64,000 bases of DNA from Adiantum capillus-veneris (lineage: Eukaryota > Streptophyta > Polypodiopsida > Polypodiales > Pteridaceae). Below are positions 1-10,540 of this stretch, piece after piece. Below the pieces are notes generated by a model, which saw nothing but the letters and a program-made list of their open reading frames with translations, was not told the origin of the DNA and made no database searches. Numbering within the stretch: the stretch's first letter is position 1; every line of letters starts with the position of its first letter. The stretch spans positions 15,022,478 through 15,086,477 of the forward strand of contig CM043961.1 of the NCBI GenBank assembly GCA_014529385.2, given 5' to 3'. The position numbers and the translations under genes are program-made.

Positions 1-2792
1 CCCCCCCAAAACCCTTAAACAACGTTTTGGGGACCTACTCAAGAAAAAAATCAAATTGAAGTCTACTTTTTCTTGGGAAGGTTTTTTAATATTATCAAAT
101 TTCAATCGCCAACCCTAATCATTCATATTGTCAAGATAAGGGCTAGTATCTTTTTAAAAATCCATGTTTTATTTTGGATGGCCTATTCATTGAATAAAAA
201 GTTAGTTTTTTTAGATATTTTGAACTTTTTGAAGATTATAAACAAATATATCACCACAAAGTTCAAAAATAATAAAATCTCTCTAGCTCATTCCATTAAA
301 AAGAAGGTAATGCATTTTTAACCAACAAAGAACCTATATCCTACTCTAGCACTAAGACTAGTTGACATATCACCATTTATGGTCCACAACCTTACCTCAA
401 ACAAGTGTTTCTATTTCATAATCATAAACAGGCGATTAAAATCAATACATTGGAGCAATACTTTGAGCCAAATGACAAGGCTTTTACAATGCATCCACTT
501 ACTCTTTCAGGAACACAAGTCAAGCTTGAGCATATTAAATGAAGCTTGGGAGATGAGGTAAACTTACACAATCATGAATCTCATTAGTTCTGGTAAATAC
601 TTGTTGAACTCTTTGAAGATATCTCCAAAAAAAAGGGTTCAAAGTCTTTAGGGCACATCTGGCTTTGCAATTGAGAGTAGAAGATAAGGGTTGTTCCCCT
701 TGAAAGTACGTTGTTGGTTGCACTTGAATTACTTTCAAAGGAGTAGAGCCATTTAGCAGATGCTTTGTCCATGGACAATGTGCAAATATTGATTTCACAT
801 ACCTCTTGAGACCAAAAAGCTACAATGAAACATAGTGGAAGGGAATTCAACCTTTTTTCTCCAGAAAAGGGATTAGTTAGTGATGATGAGTGTCTATTAG
901 TTAGTGTTCTATACATGAGAGTATAGAACACTCTCATGTACTCATTGTGGCCAAGTGCTATAGTGTGTTGGTTTGCATGCTTCAGTAATTTATTATTGTA
1001 TTCCAACAAATAGAATCTTTACTAGAAGGCGCACAATCCAATTAGGATTTAATAAATAGCTTGTTGGTGAGCGGAAAAGTATAGCCATGGAGCAGGAAGT
1101 AGGTCAGGCATTGTTTGCATGAGCTACTCTTGTTGGGGAGAGTGAATTTGCAAACTTTATTGATATATCCACACCCCTTTCAAGCAAGCGTCAAGTGCAA
1201 ATGAGCTAGATTGTGCAAAAACAGCTAAACCTAAGTTTTTCACAATCATCACTACACATGCTGGACAAGATTCCAAGGCTTATGGTACAAGTGAAATTCA
1301 ATTGAGGCATGGCCTAAGTAGAGTGCTCCCAAGATCTTGTTGGAAATCTAGGGTGCATGTGTGCAACTTTGTCTAGGAGCATTTTAACTCTAAAGATTAC
1401 GTGGCATTTTTGTGATGTGCTCAAGCATCTGACTACACCATCTTTAGAGTATACCAATGATGGTTAAAGTTGCTAGAATGTTTTTTTTAGTTGTACAACT
1501 TCTACTTTGGTGAAGAATATTGTGATCATATTGATCAAAGGATGTGAAGTGTTTTCTTTAAGAAAATTATTGTTTTGTAATTTTTCTTGGTCATGTGATA
1601 GTTTTGCATGTGACATTGCAAACGTCTAATTAGTGGGATACTATTTAGTAGCTTCTACTGCATGGATGGGAAAAAAGTGCGATCATGCCATTTTGAGGTA
1701 AGAATTCAAGAAGTCATGTCCTCCTCGTCAGCACTCCAATCATCAGATACTTCTTCTTACATAAGGTATGGCAGACAAGGAACCGCCGTGTGTTTGAAGG
1801 AGGTTTTGAGGTGGCAAGCTTCGCAGAAATTACTCAAGAAAGCAAAGTGCTAATATGGACGCTTGGGCACAAGCAACACTCGGAGGATTGGTCTAGGACT
1901 ACTTGTGCCTTGTTTTCAGCAGATGGAATGCCTAGGATGGGGAAAAATCTTGGCCATCGGTAAATAAAAGATCTCATAAGGACAAGTTTATGGACCTTGT
2001 GTATCGAGGAGGAGGGGGCGGGTTGGTCGGGGCGGGTTGGTGGAGGTGGTTGCCCTGTTAGCCGATGTAATTATAGTCCCTAGATGATGTCATGCCTCAA
2101 CAAGAGCATGACAAGACCTTGTAATTTTTTGGGCTGTTCAATATAATTCACTCACAATTGTGAGTTTTGCAAAAAAACAAAAATGCAATGGTGCCATTGT
2201 GAGAGATTGTGTTGTTTTTGGTGAAAAATCAAGTAATTCCAATGTGTCTCTTTTTTAAATTGGATGTTTTGTCATATGGTAGATTGAGGATGTCCATTGT
2301 TGTGTTATGTTCTTATAAGTAAATTATTGGCTAGATAGTGGGTTGTTTTATTAGGAAATTCAATTGCCTTTTTGTGCTAGATCTGCCATATTGATTGATT
2401 TGCTCTTCTAATCCATCTTGTCATAATTGGGTGGTCTTGCTAGCAACGACAATCAAATTGCTTAGAAATATTTTCTCGGACATTGGAGATCCCTTAAGGT
2501 GGGAGGGGGCACGGGGTGCAAAAGAAACTGGAAGAGTGGGAAAACACACACACACACACACACACAATTGAATGTGTGGAGAAGGCCTTGTCAAAAATAT
2601 TCTTCCTAATTGAAAAAAATAAGGGCACGCTTTAAACTCTCAAGCATTTTTTGATAAACACCAAGACTTTTGAAAATTTGTCGGTTTTGTTAAAGGAAAG
2701 CTGGGAATATAGTGGAGGTTTTGCAATTTTAACTCATTATAAATACATGAAACATTCATTTTGTACACACAATGTGAGTGTGTGTGTGTGTG

Positions 2793-2826
<34 letters not shown>

Positions 2827-2900
2827 GTGAGTGAGTATGAATGGAAAGTGAATGGCCACTTTCCTTTTAACGTTAAGGAAAGTAAACCTTGAAGGGGGGG
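1..2900. other. No recognisable gene; AT-rich spacer with simple repeats
   Basis: No open frame here resembles a known family; the longest (584-1009, minus) is not recognised. The stretch contains a short interlaced palindrome (906-940), a CA repeat near 2,545-2,565, a TG run followed by GA near 2,773-2,823, and a poly-G run near 2,896-2,910. The 3' terminus of the neighbouring Helitron should lie in the right part of this stretch, but I could not locate a hairpin plus CTRR end or other terminus with confidence. Confidence 0.5.
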
Positions 2901-2966
2901 GGGGGGGGGGAAGTAAACCTTTACTTGCCTTTACTTTCTTAAAACTTTGAAAAACAAGGTGAGGGA

Positions 2967-3842
2967 TTACGAGGGCCTGCCAATGGAAGGATTTGTGGAG
3001 GTGCTTTTAGGAAGAGGGGAGTATTGGAATGTGTTTTTGGAGTTTAGTGGGAGCAGCAAGTAAATAATGGAGTGGTCTGACCAGAAGGAGAAGTTAGTGC
3101 CTGTTGTTATGTTAGTGAAGGAATTTGTAGTCCAAATGTGATCCAAAGTTGAGTCGTAGATTGTTGTGGTTTGGGTTATATGTTGTGTCATGTTGTGTGT
3201 GGAGAGAAGGTTAGAAAGTGCAAGGTATTCAGGTGTTTGGTATTTAGCATTGATGTTGAAGTCACCGAGTAAAATGGTAGGGGTGTGTTGGAGGTGAGGT
3301 GTGAGTAGTGTGGTCAATGTTTGCAGGAGTAAAGGAAGTGGAGTTGAGGGTCTGCGGTATAGTGTTATTAGGGTTATTGGTTGATTATGTGGTGTGCTCA
3401 GGAGTGTTGCAATGCATTCTATTTCATTCGTGGAAATGATGTTGTGGTGTTGTAGATGTATGTTTTTGTTTGATGTGAAGAGGGATACTCCCATGGGGCC
3501 ATTTGTTTGAGTATGTGTGTAACCGTTTATGGCCACTGTGTTAGGATGTTGTAGTTTTGTTTCTTGGAGACAAAGAATGTGGGAGGCCATTAAGCTATTA
3601 TCATGAATGAGGTTGTTGTGGTGTTTCTTTAGGGACACAATGTTAAGAGATTGTATTATCAAGTTATTTCCGGGCAAAGAGTGGAGGTCAAGCTGTGTAG
3701 GTTGCCAAGTGGCATGTATTTTGAGGCGGTCTAACTCAGTTAGAACTGTTTGGTCTACTTTAATATGGTTTGGAGTTAATTGTGCTAGGAGGTAAAGGTT
3801 GTCGGGATCTCTTACGCGAGAGGGCAGTGTACACAAGGCCAT
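2967..3842 (-). pseudogene. EEP (AP-endonuclease-like) domain at the C-terminus of the Helitron helicase
   Basis: The 291-residue frame begins with a stretch that belongs to the end of the Pif1 helicase (SRVRDPDNLYLL, which follows the helicase motif TALSR in other Helitrons). It continues as an endonuclease/exonuclease/phosphatase domain. The diagnostic motifs are in order: an Asn-containing QSLNIVSL near residue 65, the metal-binding Glu in LQETKL near 95, LGDFN near 195, LDHIW near 235 and SDH near 255. Such a domain fused behind the helicase is known from Helentron/Helitron2-type elements, best described in animals and oomycetes, whereas textbook plant Helitrons lack it. The frame overlaps the upstream helicase frame in a different phase, so a frameshift near 3,820 separates two parts that were once one protein. 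All catalytic motifs remain readable. Confidence 0.85.
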
Positions 3843-5142
3843 GACTTCGGATGCTGGTTGGATCGAAAGCCAAGGTTTCTGGTGTCAAGCCTTGTGCACG
3901 GTGTATGGTTCTAGCAACTGCAGGTTGAATTGGGAATTGTGTTCTAGTAATAGTGTTTAGGAAGTTCTTTCCTATTTGAAACTCACGTGTAATTTTTTGG
4001 ATTGGTGTCCATTGTCTATCTATTGATGCAATGTATAGTTGTTGGTTTTCATACCTAGTTCTTTGGCCTACTTTAGTGGTTTGAAAGTGAATCCAGATTG
4101 TTTGTGTCGTGGAGTTTTGTGTAATCGCTTTGAATATACCGTCGGCTCCATTGACTAGGCCATCTAGAATGTCAATATTTCTAGCACAAAGTTCTACAAT
4201 TAGGCCTGGTTTTAAGTGAAGTTTTTTGTGAAGACCTGCTGTCAATTTTGGATCTATTGGTATTTGAATAGTTTTGTTGCAATTTTTTGCCCTTGTGTCT
4301 TGTGCTTCAATAAATAGTGGTGTCCCTATGGTAGTGTTGAAATTATGTTGGTTGTGTAGGTCTTTATCTTTGTTTGCATAGTAAAGGTGGGAGACGATGG
4401 CTGGATGAGGTACTGTGCGCATGTAATGTGTATTGAGGTACAAAATGTCTTCGTTGGTGTGTTTTGAAATCCGTATCCTGTTGAGTATGTCGATGAATGT
4501 CTTGTTAGTTTGTCTCATGATGCTTGTTAACTCATAAGACTTTATGTGGTCATGCCAGAAAGAGGGTGAGATAGCTTCGAGTAATTGATGTTTCTTGGAG
4601 AATATCCAAGAGTCGCGCACAGGACTCCCTTGGCAAAGATCGCTGCACAAGACAACATCAACACCACCAAATGGAAGGTTGTAGTTGTTCTTTATTGCAC
4701 GCAGACGAGAGTCTGCCATAGCGAAGACGCTGGTTCCAATCAAGGAGACTTCATCGAAAACGGCTAGTTGCAGGTCGCGATAAAGCAGTCGTAGTTCATT
4801 CAGTCTCTCAGGTGATAGGGAAGTGTTAGATTATGTGAGCAGTGGTAAGTGGAGGGCTGAGTGGATAGTGGTTCCACCGATGTTAAAGGCAGCCTTGCCC
4901 GTGTATGCCATTAGCAAAGCTTTTGTCGATGTTGGGTTGGAATGCGATCTGTGGTTATAGAAACGTAGAAGTCCTTGGACAATCAAAAGGAGGGTGAAAG
5001 TTTTCCCTGTGCCTGCGCCTCCAGTTAGGAAAATATGGATTGGTTCTGTAGAAAATATACGTTTTCTTAGCATAATATCATCGAATATTAGCCTTTGTTG
5101 TGTGTTAAGTAGTAGAATGCTCTTGTAATATATATCATTTGG
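3760..5142 (-). pseudogene. Pif1-family helicase domain of the Helitron
   Basis: Superfamily 1B helicase domain used for strand unwinding during rolling-circle transposition. Walker A reads GGAGTGKT at about 4,999-5,022. Walker B reads FDEVS at about 4,760, in the short gap between the two open frames at 4,831-5,073 and 3,760-4,743. Further motifs are FGGVDVVLCSDLCQGSPV, then ELTSIMRQ, then the C-terminal TIHRAQGLTPETLAFD and YTALSR. The gap between the open frames holds a stop or frameshift, so the gene is broken there. At its 3' end the phase changes and the protein continues as the EEP frame. Assignment to Helitron rather than to a cellular Pif1 follows from the Rep domain directly upstream. 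Confidence 0.88.
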
Positions 5143-6545
5143 CTACAGTAGTATTTTTATGGTTGGTATGGTGTGTGTATGCAGCTGGTGGTGTTGGATA
5201 TTTAGGTCTTGTGTGATGTCGACACGAATATGGGAGGAAATATTAGATAGTGTTGTAGATGTCGAAGGTGTATTGGTGGCTAGTGAGGCGGTGTTAAGGT
5301 TGTACTTTAGTATTGTGGTTTTGTTATATTTGGATTTGTTTGTATCGATGGTGGGTTTGTTTTGATTGTATACATCTTTCCATGTGAGTCCATCTGTTAG
5401 ATGTTGAGTTTCATTATTTATCCATGGTAGAAATAAAAGACATTGTTCTCTATAATAATTATATGGGTTTTTTGCGGCATTATATTTGACATATCGTATA
5501 ATCTTTGGTTTGGTACGTTTTTTGTATGTGTTGTTTGTTGTATTGTATGTGGAGGCAAATTCTGCCAATGATATGGCATTGAGTTGGACAGGACGTGTGC
5601 AGTATTTGTCTATGGTTGTTTCGTAGAAGATGTTTGTGCTAGTCGGGTCTATGTTTTGTAGGAGGTGTTTTCGCTTGAGAAGCATTGTTCTCTCGTGGGG
5701 AGGGTTTGTGTTTATGAACATAAATTCTTGAGTTGCGCTGTAGAGAGGCAGGAAAGTGCAATATATACTGCTTGTTGTGAGTTTAATTGCTGTGTGTTTA
5801 GTATTGTGTTTCCTATTTTTCGAAGTCTATCGTATGTAGTTGCATTGTTTTCAATGCAAGAGTCAAATTGTTCTTTGATTGCTTTGATGAGTGTGTTATC
5901 AAATTTTGTTATATATGAGGTGCAATAGGTAGTTGCTCCGTGTGCATTTAAAATGTATTGTATATCTGAATTTGCATCCCATAGCTTTGAAATGGTTGGA
6001 TTGAAGTTATTTATGTAAATATCTTTGGTATTTCTTTTCTACAGAAGTGTTGGGCTTGAGATTGTGGATGATATAGCTTCGATGTAATCGTCAAATCGAA
6101 GGTCCATAGACACGAGCCACTGTTCGAATGTAATATTTGCTTTATAATCTAGTAGTAGCAGATTATCTTTTATTTGTTTGTGTTTGTTTCTTTTGTATTG
6201 GATATTCTTATCTGGAGAATGGCAGGGTTCTAAAATCATAGTAAAAGGCATTGGGTAGCGAGGAAAGTCAAAGCGGCATCCTTTGCGTTTTCTGAAGCAA
6301 GTCTTCCTATGCTTGTGTGTTTGAATTTCTTGTAAATCTACAGGAAGGAGCATGGAGTCAGTTGTTATGTACTTATCAATGAAATCCACAACATCTTCAT
6401 TGGAATCTTTCCCATAGATAGGAGCATTTTCTATCCATAGGAGGCCATGATCATGTTGGCTACCTCGACTCTGAAACTCGGTTACAAAAAAGTAATCTTT
6501 GAGTTTTCCCAATATGGTTATATCCTTGGTTAGCAATTTCTTCAT
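5143..6545 (-). pseudogene. Helitron Rep (HUH endonuclease) domain and Rep-helicase linker
   Basis: The frame 6,545-6,039 contains EFQSRGSQHDHGLLW with the metal-binding HDH (HUH motif 2) at residues 31-33. It ends at a TAG (6,039-6,041), but the same phase continues with KDIYINNFNP and then the catalytic motif YCTSYITK, whose two tyrosines lie at about 5,913-5,927. A phase change follows, after which frame 5,721-5,143 carries the conserved Helitron linker with LAEFASTYN, IIRYVKYN and YYREQCLLFLPW. The Rep domain nicks and joins DNA through the tyrosines. The stop and the frameshift make the copy non-functional unless they are recoded, for which there is no evidence. Confidence 0.88.
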
Positions 6546-6593
6546 CCCGTTAAATCAGTTCAAGTAAAAGCGGACTGTTGTTGCAGAGTCGGC

Positions 6594-7217
6594 TCATACC
6601 AAATCTCGTATGTATGATGCTTCTGTCTGTGTGCTTGCACGTGTGATGGGGTTGAGCTTAGTAAGTGCTCTAATCAAGGGCTCCCAACTTTTCTCAGGTG
6701 CAGAAAATGTGATGAAGAATGTTGGTGGTCCAAGTTGTTTAATCATAGCGAAGGCGTTTTTTTTTAGTTTCTCTTTGTAGTCGGGTGATGTTCGCAATGC
6801 CTCGAAGTCACGATATCCAAGTTGGGAGGACAAGACCTTCTCAATGTTAGTATCTCCAAGAACTTGTGCGGCCACTAGTGTATTGTGGTTTAGCTTGCCT
6901 TTGCGCATACGGATCCAAATGGATCCCAGGATTTTTTGAGTCATGACTTTGACTATTTTGAAAACAAGATTCTCTAAATTTAGTGAGAACCTTCTATCAC
7001 TATGCATAAGCTCCCATTGAGCCACGTGCTGATATTTATGCTTAGCAAGTGTATGGTATTTACGGGGCTCACCATAGAAAATAGTAGGGAAACTAAGTTC
7101 TTCACAGTGTTCATCTTTGAAAATACTCAAGGGATTATTTTCCTCGGCAGAAGCTACAAAGAAGATTTTGTTGTTGTAATCTACTACTTGTTGCGATGAC
7201 TCAATTCCATGGAGCAT
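6594..7217 (-). pseudogene. Helitron helicase-like N-terminal domain
   Basis: The 207-residue frame matches the Helitron_like_N region that precedes Rep. It includes FPTIFYGEPRK, the block around RMRKGKLNHNTLVAAQVLGD, and GPPTFFITFSAPEKSW, which corresponds to the conserved start of the Rep core (an FxTxSAxExxW-like block, Rep motif 1). It overlaps the upstream frame (7,184-7,792) by a few codons in another phase and is separated from the HUH frame by about 50 bp with a stop, so it is one segment of a single broken gene. Function as in the family: part of the Rep endonuclease fold. Confidence 0.8.
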
Positions 7218-7792
7218 GACATCTGTAGGTAGATCATCTTCTTCTGTGGTTGATTGTCGTCGGCAAAATCATCAGGTAAAGGACAATGAAGACTATGAAA
7301 ATGTCTTACCCACTCGTTGTTCAGAGAAATATTTTCGTTCTTGTATACATATGTTTGCAATAGGTGAGTAGTGGCTTTCATTGTAAGCAATGGTCGAACA
7401 ACCCCGGAAAGGTAGCAATGATTGTATTGTAGACCTACTAGTATTGAGGCTTCATCATGAATAAACCTTGGCAATATTTGTTGTGTTTTCTCCAAGGATG
7501 TCAAAACATTAACAACGCTATCTCGCAAGCCAAATTGACCATCGTATGTAAGCTCCCTAATTTTGGCGAAAGGTAGCCTAGGACTTACAAGGCGGCTTTC
7601 TAAATGATTTAGCTTCTCTACTGTAGCCAAGGGGAGGTTAAATCCTATGGAATTCAATTGTTTGAGCAGTGCACCATGTTGTTGCCTTCTAGGACTGCAT
7701 GAAGTGCAAACATAGTTTTCGTGCATCTCATTGTTTCTAGATCTTCCAAGTGCCGATCTACGTCCTTTTTTAGCTAATTGTGAAAAAAACAT
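7184..7792 (-). pseudogene. Zinc-finger / DUF6570-like region of Helitron Rep
   Basis: A 202-residue frame. Near its start is a cysteine pair (YVCTSC), as in the short zinc-binding segments before Helitron Rep domains. It is followed by LNHLESRLVSPRLPFAKIRE and GQFGLRDSVVNV, which resemble the DUF6570-type block found in many Helitron and Helentron N-termini (recognised from memory). Its start codon overlaps the stop codon of the upstream frame at 7,792, and its end runs into the next frame by a small phase shift. It is probably one exon or segment of the same polyprotein. Confidence 0.7.
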
Positions 7793-8580
7793 TAAACGTC
7801 CACATTTATAACATCGATATATAGGAACATGTTTGTTGTTTCTATGTACTGTTGTATAGCTTTCGTTGATGGGGAGTCTTGTTCAATGTTTATGCTAGAT
7901 GGAGCTGTGGGGTGTTTTTTTTTTTTAAGTTTTTTAATTTTTGATGTTATTGCACCTATTTCTCGAATGGCTCCGTCACCTAAGGAAGCAAATTGCCTCG
8001 CGATGGATATAGGGAGTTCATTCGGGTGCTGGAGAATCAAAGCTGTCAATGACTCTGTCTCATTTTTGTCCCAGGTACGAGGCTTGCGTTTGTGTGTGGA
8101 TCGGTTGTCTCCCAAGTAAAAAAATAGGTCACCACTTCTATCAACAATGATGATTTTGTGGAATGTCGTTGGGTCGCCTCCACTATTGAATGTTGTGTTT
8201 TTTATTGAAGTTATTGGCACACCGTAAATATAAACATCACATGCAATACTAAATCTCAAGGAGAACACATGGATAATATCAACTGCAATACTAATAGATG
8301 ATGTGTGAGTATTTAATACTTGGGTCAAAATGGAGCAATGATGTTCACCGGAAGCCAAATGCGCTAAGGAAGGTGTGATGGTTGGTGTTTGCTCCAATGA
8401 TACTCTCACTGCCTCTATCATAATATTGGTGATTTTTTGTAATGACAAGCGCGACTTTATTATTTTATTGAGCACGAGGAAAACATTATTATTCCATGGG
8501 TGATCAACAAGGAAAGCACTATCAATCTCATTTCGAATGAGCTGTTCAAAAGATGCATTATGGTTGGTTGAGGAAGCCAT
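7792..8580 (-). CDS. Helitron N-terminal ORF of unknown function with a SANT/Myb-like segment
   Basis: A 262-residue frame immediately upstream of the Rep gene on the same strand. It is not firmly recognised. Residues about 165-225 read like a SANT/Myb or trihelix module (PRTWDKNETESLTALIL, then a basic stretch rich in lysine), which would suit DNA binding at transposon ends. The middle part (EHHCSILTQVLN and FHKIIIVDRSGDLFFYLGDN) is reminiscent of the protease-like domains some Helentrons carry, but no catalytic triad can be named. The ATG at 8,580 is preceded by a 58-bp GA tract on the plus strand. Whether this is a separate protein or the first segment of Rep/helicase is open; its stop shares a base with the next ATG (TAATG). 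Confidence 0.55.
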   Translation of the reverse strand: MASSTNHNASFEQLIRNEIDSAFLVDHPWNNNVFLVLNKIIKSRLSLQKITNIMIEAVRVSLEQTPTITPSLAHLASGEHHCSILTQVLNTHTSSISIAVDIIHVFSLRFSIACDVYIYGVPITSIKNTTFNSGGDPTTFHKIIIVDRSGDLFFYLGDNRSTHKRKPRTWDKNETESLTALILQHPNELPISIARQFASLGDGAIREIGAITSKIKKLKKKKHPTAPSSINIEQDSPSTKAIQQYIETTNMFLYIDVINVDV

Positions 8581-8650
8581 GTATATACAGTTTTTCCTCC
8601 CCTTACGCTATGCGGTGGAAGGGAGATAAGTAAATGAAATACACACACTA

Positions 8651-8654
<4 letters not shown>

Positions 8655-8712
<58 letters not shown>
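8655..8712. repeat. (GA)n microsatellite upstream of the Helitron Rep gene
   Basis: An uninterrupted GA run of about 58 bp, lying 74 bp upstream of the first ATG (8,580) of the minus-strand Rep gene. It reads as CT in the gene sense. It separates the Rep gene from the first duplicated RPA segment. Confidence 0.95.
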
Positions 8713-8715
<3 letters not shown>

Positions 8716-9347
8716 GAATTTACAAGATGAGGGATGGATGGAAGCAATATAATAGAAAGGGTGTTCTTCAGCGTGGAGGTGATAGAGCTTCAATGTTGTA
8801 GAGGAGCACTATTTTGTCTCTTTGACAAAAGATGTGATGAGGCCTAATTTGTTGACAGTGAATTTGCTAGCGCGAATAAGGGAGGCTAGTGGCTCATGTG
8901 CGTCTAGCACATCAGAAGCATATAATTCAACAAAGTTTGGCAAGGTGCAATACTTTGTCGACTATGCCACTCGTTAACGAAACATCAATTGGGGAAGCTT
9001 TGTTGGCCAAAATTTTTCCTTCAAGCTTGGGTACCAAAACAATAGTTGTAGATTTTGTGCAAATAGAGCAAAAGTCCAGTTTTTGTTGGTGGTGAAACTT
9101 AGTAGATTTACATTGATCGTGAGAACACTCCACCAAAATTGAGTTCACATTCACAAAGTGAAGTGTGCCAGCTACCTATGTATAGGCACTTGATGAGTTA
9201 GAGGTTTCTTGAGTTATTGAGATGAAATAGGAAAAGCAATATCAATACTTACTTCTTGATTGTGAGCAACATCAAGAATATGGGGCTTATATGGTTCCTC
9301 CACGGTGCTTGAGGCGAGGACTTCTGATGTGTGCTAGTATAGTAATA
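8713..9347 (-). pseudogene. RPA-like 3' exon segment, copy 1 (partial duplicate)
   Basis: This segment is closely similar to 9,348-9,900 and to 10,541-11,170. On the minus strand it encodes the C-terminal zinc-ribbon part of an RPA70-like protein: a cysteine pair (CSHDQC), the spacer STKFHHQQKLD, a second pair (CSIC), then VLVPKLEGKILANKASPIDV. It is followed by the last exon ending near a TTTGTCAAAG stop region. It stops where copy 2 begins (phrase CTTCAATGTTGTAGAGGAGC at 8,790 and again at 9,348), which shows tandem duplication. It lacks the upstream OB-fold exons, so it cannot be a gene by itself. Confidence 0.75.
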
Positions 9348-10400
9348 GCTTCAATGTTGTAGAGGAGCACTACTTTGTCTCTTCCAAAAAAGATGTGATG
9401 AGGCCTAATTTGTTGATAGTGAACCTGCTAGTGCGAACAAAGGAGGCTAGTAGCTCATGTGCGTCTAGCACATCAGAAGCATATAATTCAACAAAGTTTT
9501 CCAAGGTGCAATACTTTGTCGACTATGTCACTCGTTAATGAAACATCAATTGGGGAAGCTTTGTTGGCCAAAATGTTTCCTTCAAGCTTGGGCACCAAAA
9601 CAATAGTTGTAGATTTTGAGCAAATAGAGCAAAAGTCCAGGTCTTGTTGGTGGTGAAACTTAGTAGGTTTGCATTGATCGTGAAAAACTCCACCAAAATT
9701 GAGTTCACATTCACAAAGTATAGTGTGGCAGTTACCTATGTATAGGCACCTGACGAGTTAGAGGTTTCTTGAGTTGTTGCGATGAAACAGGAAAAGCAAG
9801 ATCAATACTTACTTCTTGATTGTGACCAACATCAAGAATATGGGGCTTATATGCTTCTTCCACGGTGCTTGAGGCGACGACTTGTGATGTCTGCTAGTAT
9901 AGTAATATCCAAGATTAAGAGTGTATTGCGTCGACCTGTGAAGGAACCTATGTTTTGTGCAACAAAAGTAGGATGCACATCGGTTTCTAGAGCATGAAAA
10001 ATAGCGTCGTAATCGTCTTTATGTGCATTCACAAAGCTAAGCTATGATGGCAAGAGAGAGAAAATATTAGGAAGCTGCAAATCTGTAGAAGGGCGAAGAT
10101 AAGTAAGCCTTATAGTGGTATGGTCCTCAGCTGTTGGACGATCTACAACAACAAGATCATCTTGGGAAAGACTAGCTTTTGAAGTGTTAGCATGGCCCTG
10201 TATAACAACAAAAGCTATAGTTCCAAAGTGTATATGGGTGCCTTGTGTATGCAAGGACTATGTGTCATCCAAAAATTGATGCACTTTGCTCTCTGGGTAG
10301 AAACTAAGGCTGACTTCAAAAGGCTTTTTCTTTTCTACAACTGTGGAAGCATTGAAAAATAGTACATAAGGAGATTTGCAACCGTCTGACTTAGTTTGTG
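9348..10400 (-). pseudogene. RPA-like exon block, copy 2
   Basis: The second copy of the RPA 3' block. It contains the zinc-ribbon exon (about 9,460-9,720), the OB-fold exon with DVHPTFVAQNIGSFTGR (9,847-10,032) and the exon 10,042-10,254. It ends near 10,400 at the equivalent of 11,661 in copy 3. A 140-bp segment (about 10,401-10,540) then interrupts before copy 3; that segment matches the dispersed repeat at 13,210-13,370. Copy 2 has several frame breaks (for example a stop after SRA near 9,997 on the opposite reading). It is likely a dead duplicate of copy 3. Confidence 0.72.
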
Positions 10401-10540
10401 TTAATATCGTGTCGTTTCCAATTTAAAAAGTGTTGATTGAGGGCATGGGAAAAGGGGAAATGCCGCTCCAAAATAGACAAAAATACTGTAAAAATTTGAG
10501 GAAACAGCGTAATTTTTTGAGCTTTTCTCTTGAAATATTG

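Noticed and set aside
584..1009. A 141-residue minus-strand frame as a host gene
   Set aside because: No recognisable domain, an overlapping frame in another phase, and no exon-like context.
2896..2910. Poly-G run as a polypurine tract next to an LTR
   Set aside because: No TG start follows and no matching repeat was found; it sits among simple repeats.
8460..8793. Open frames rich in Ser-Leu repeats (SLSLSL) near 8.7, 16.2, 17.7, 18.2, 22.8, 35.9, 44.3, 46.0, 52.6 and 54.3 kb
   Set aside because: They are translations of GA/CT microsatellites and not proteins.
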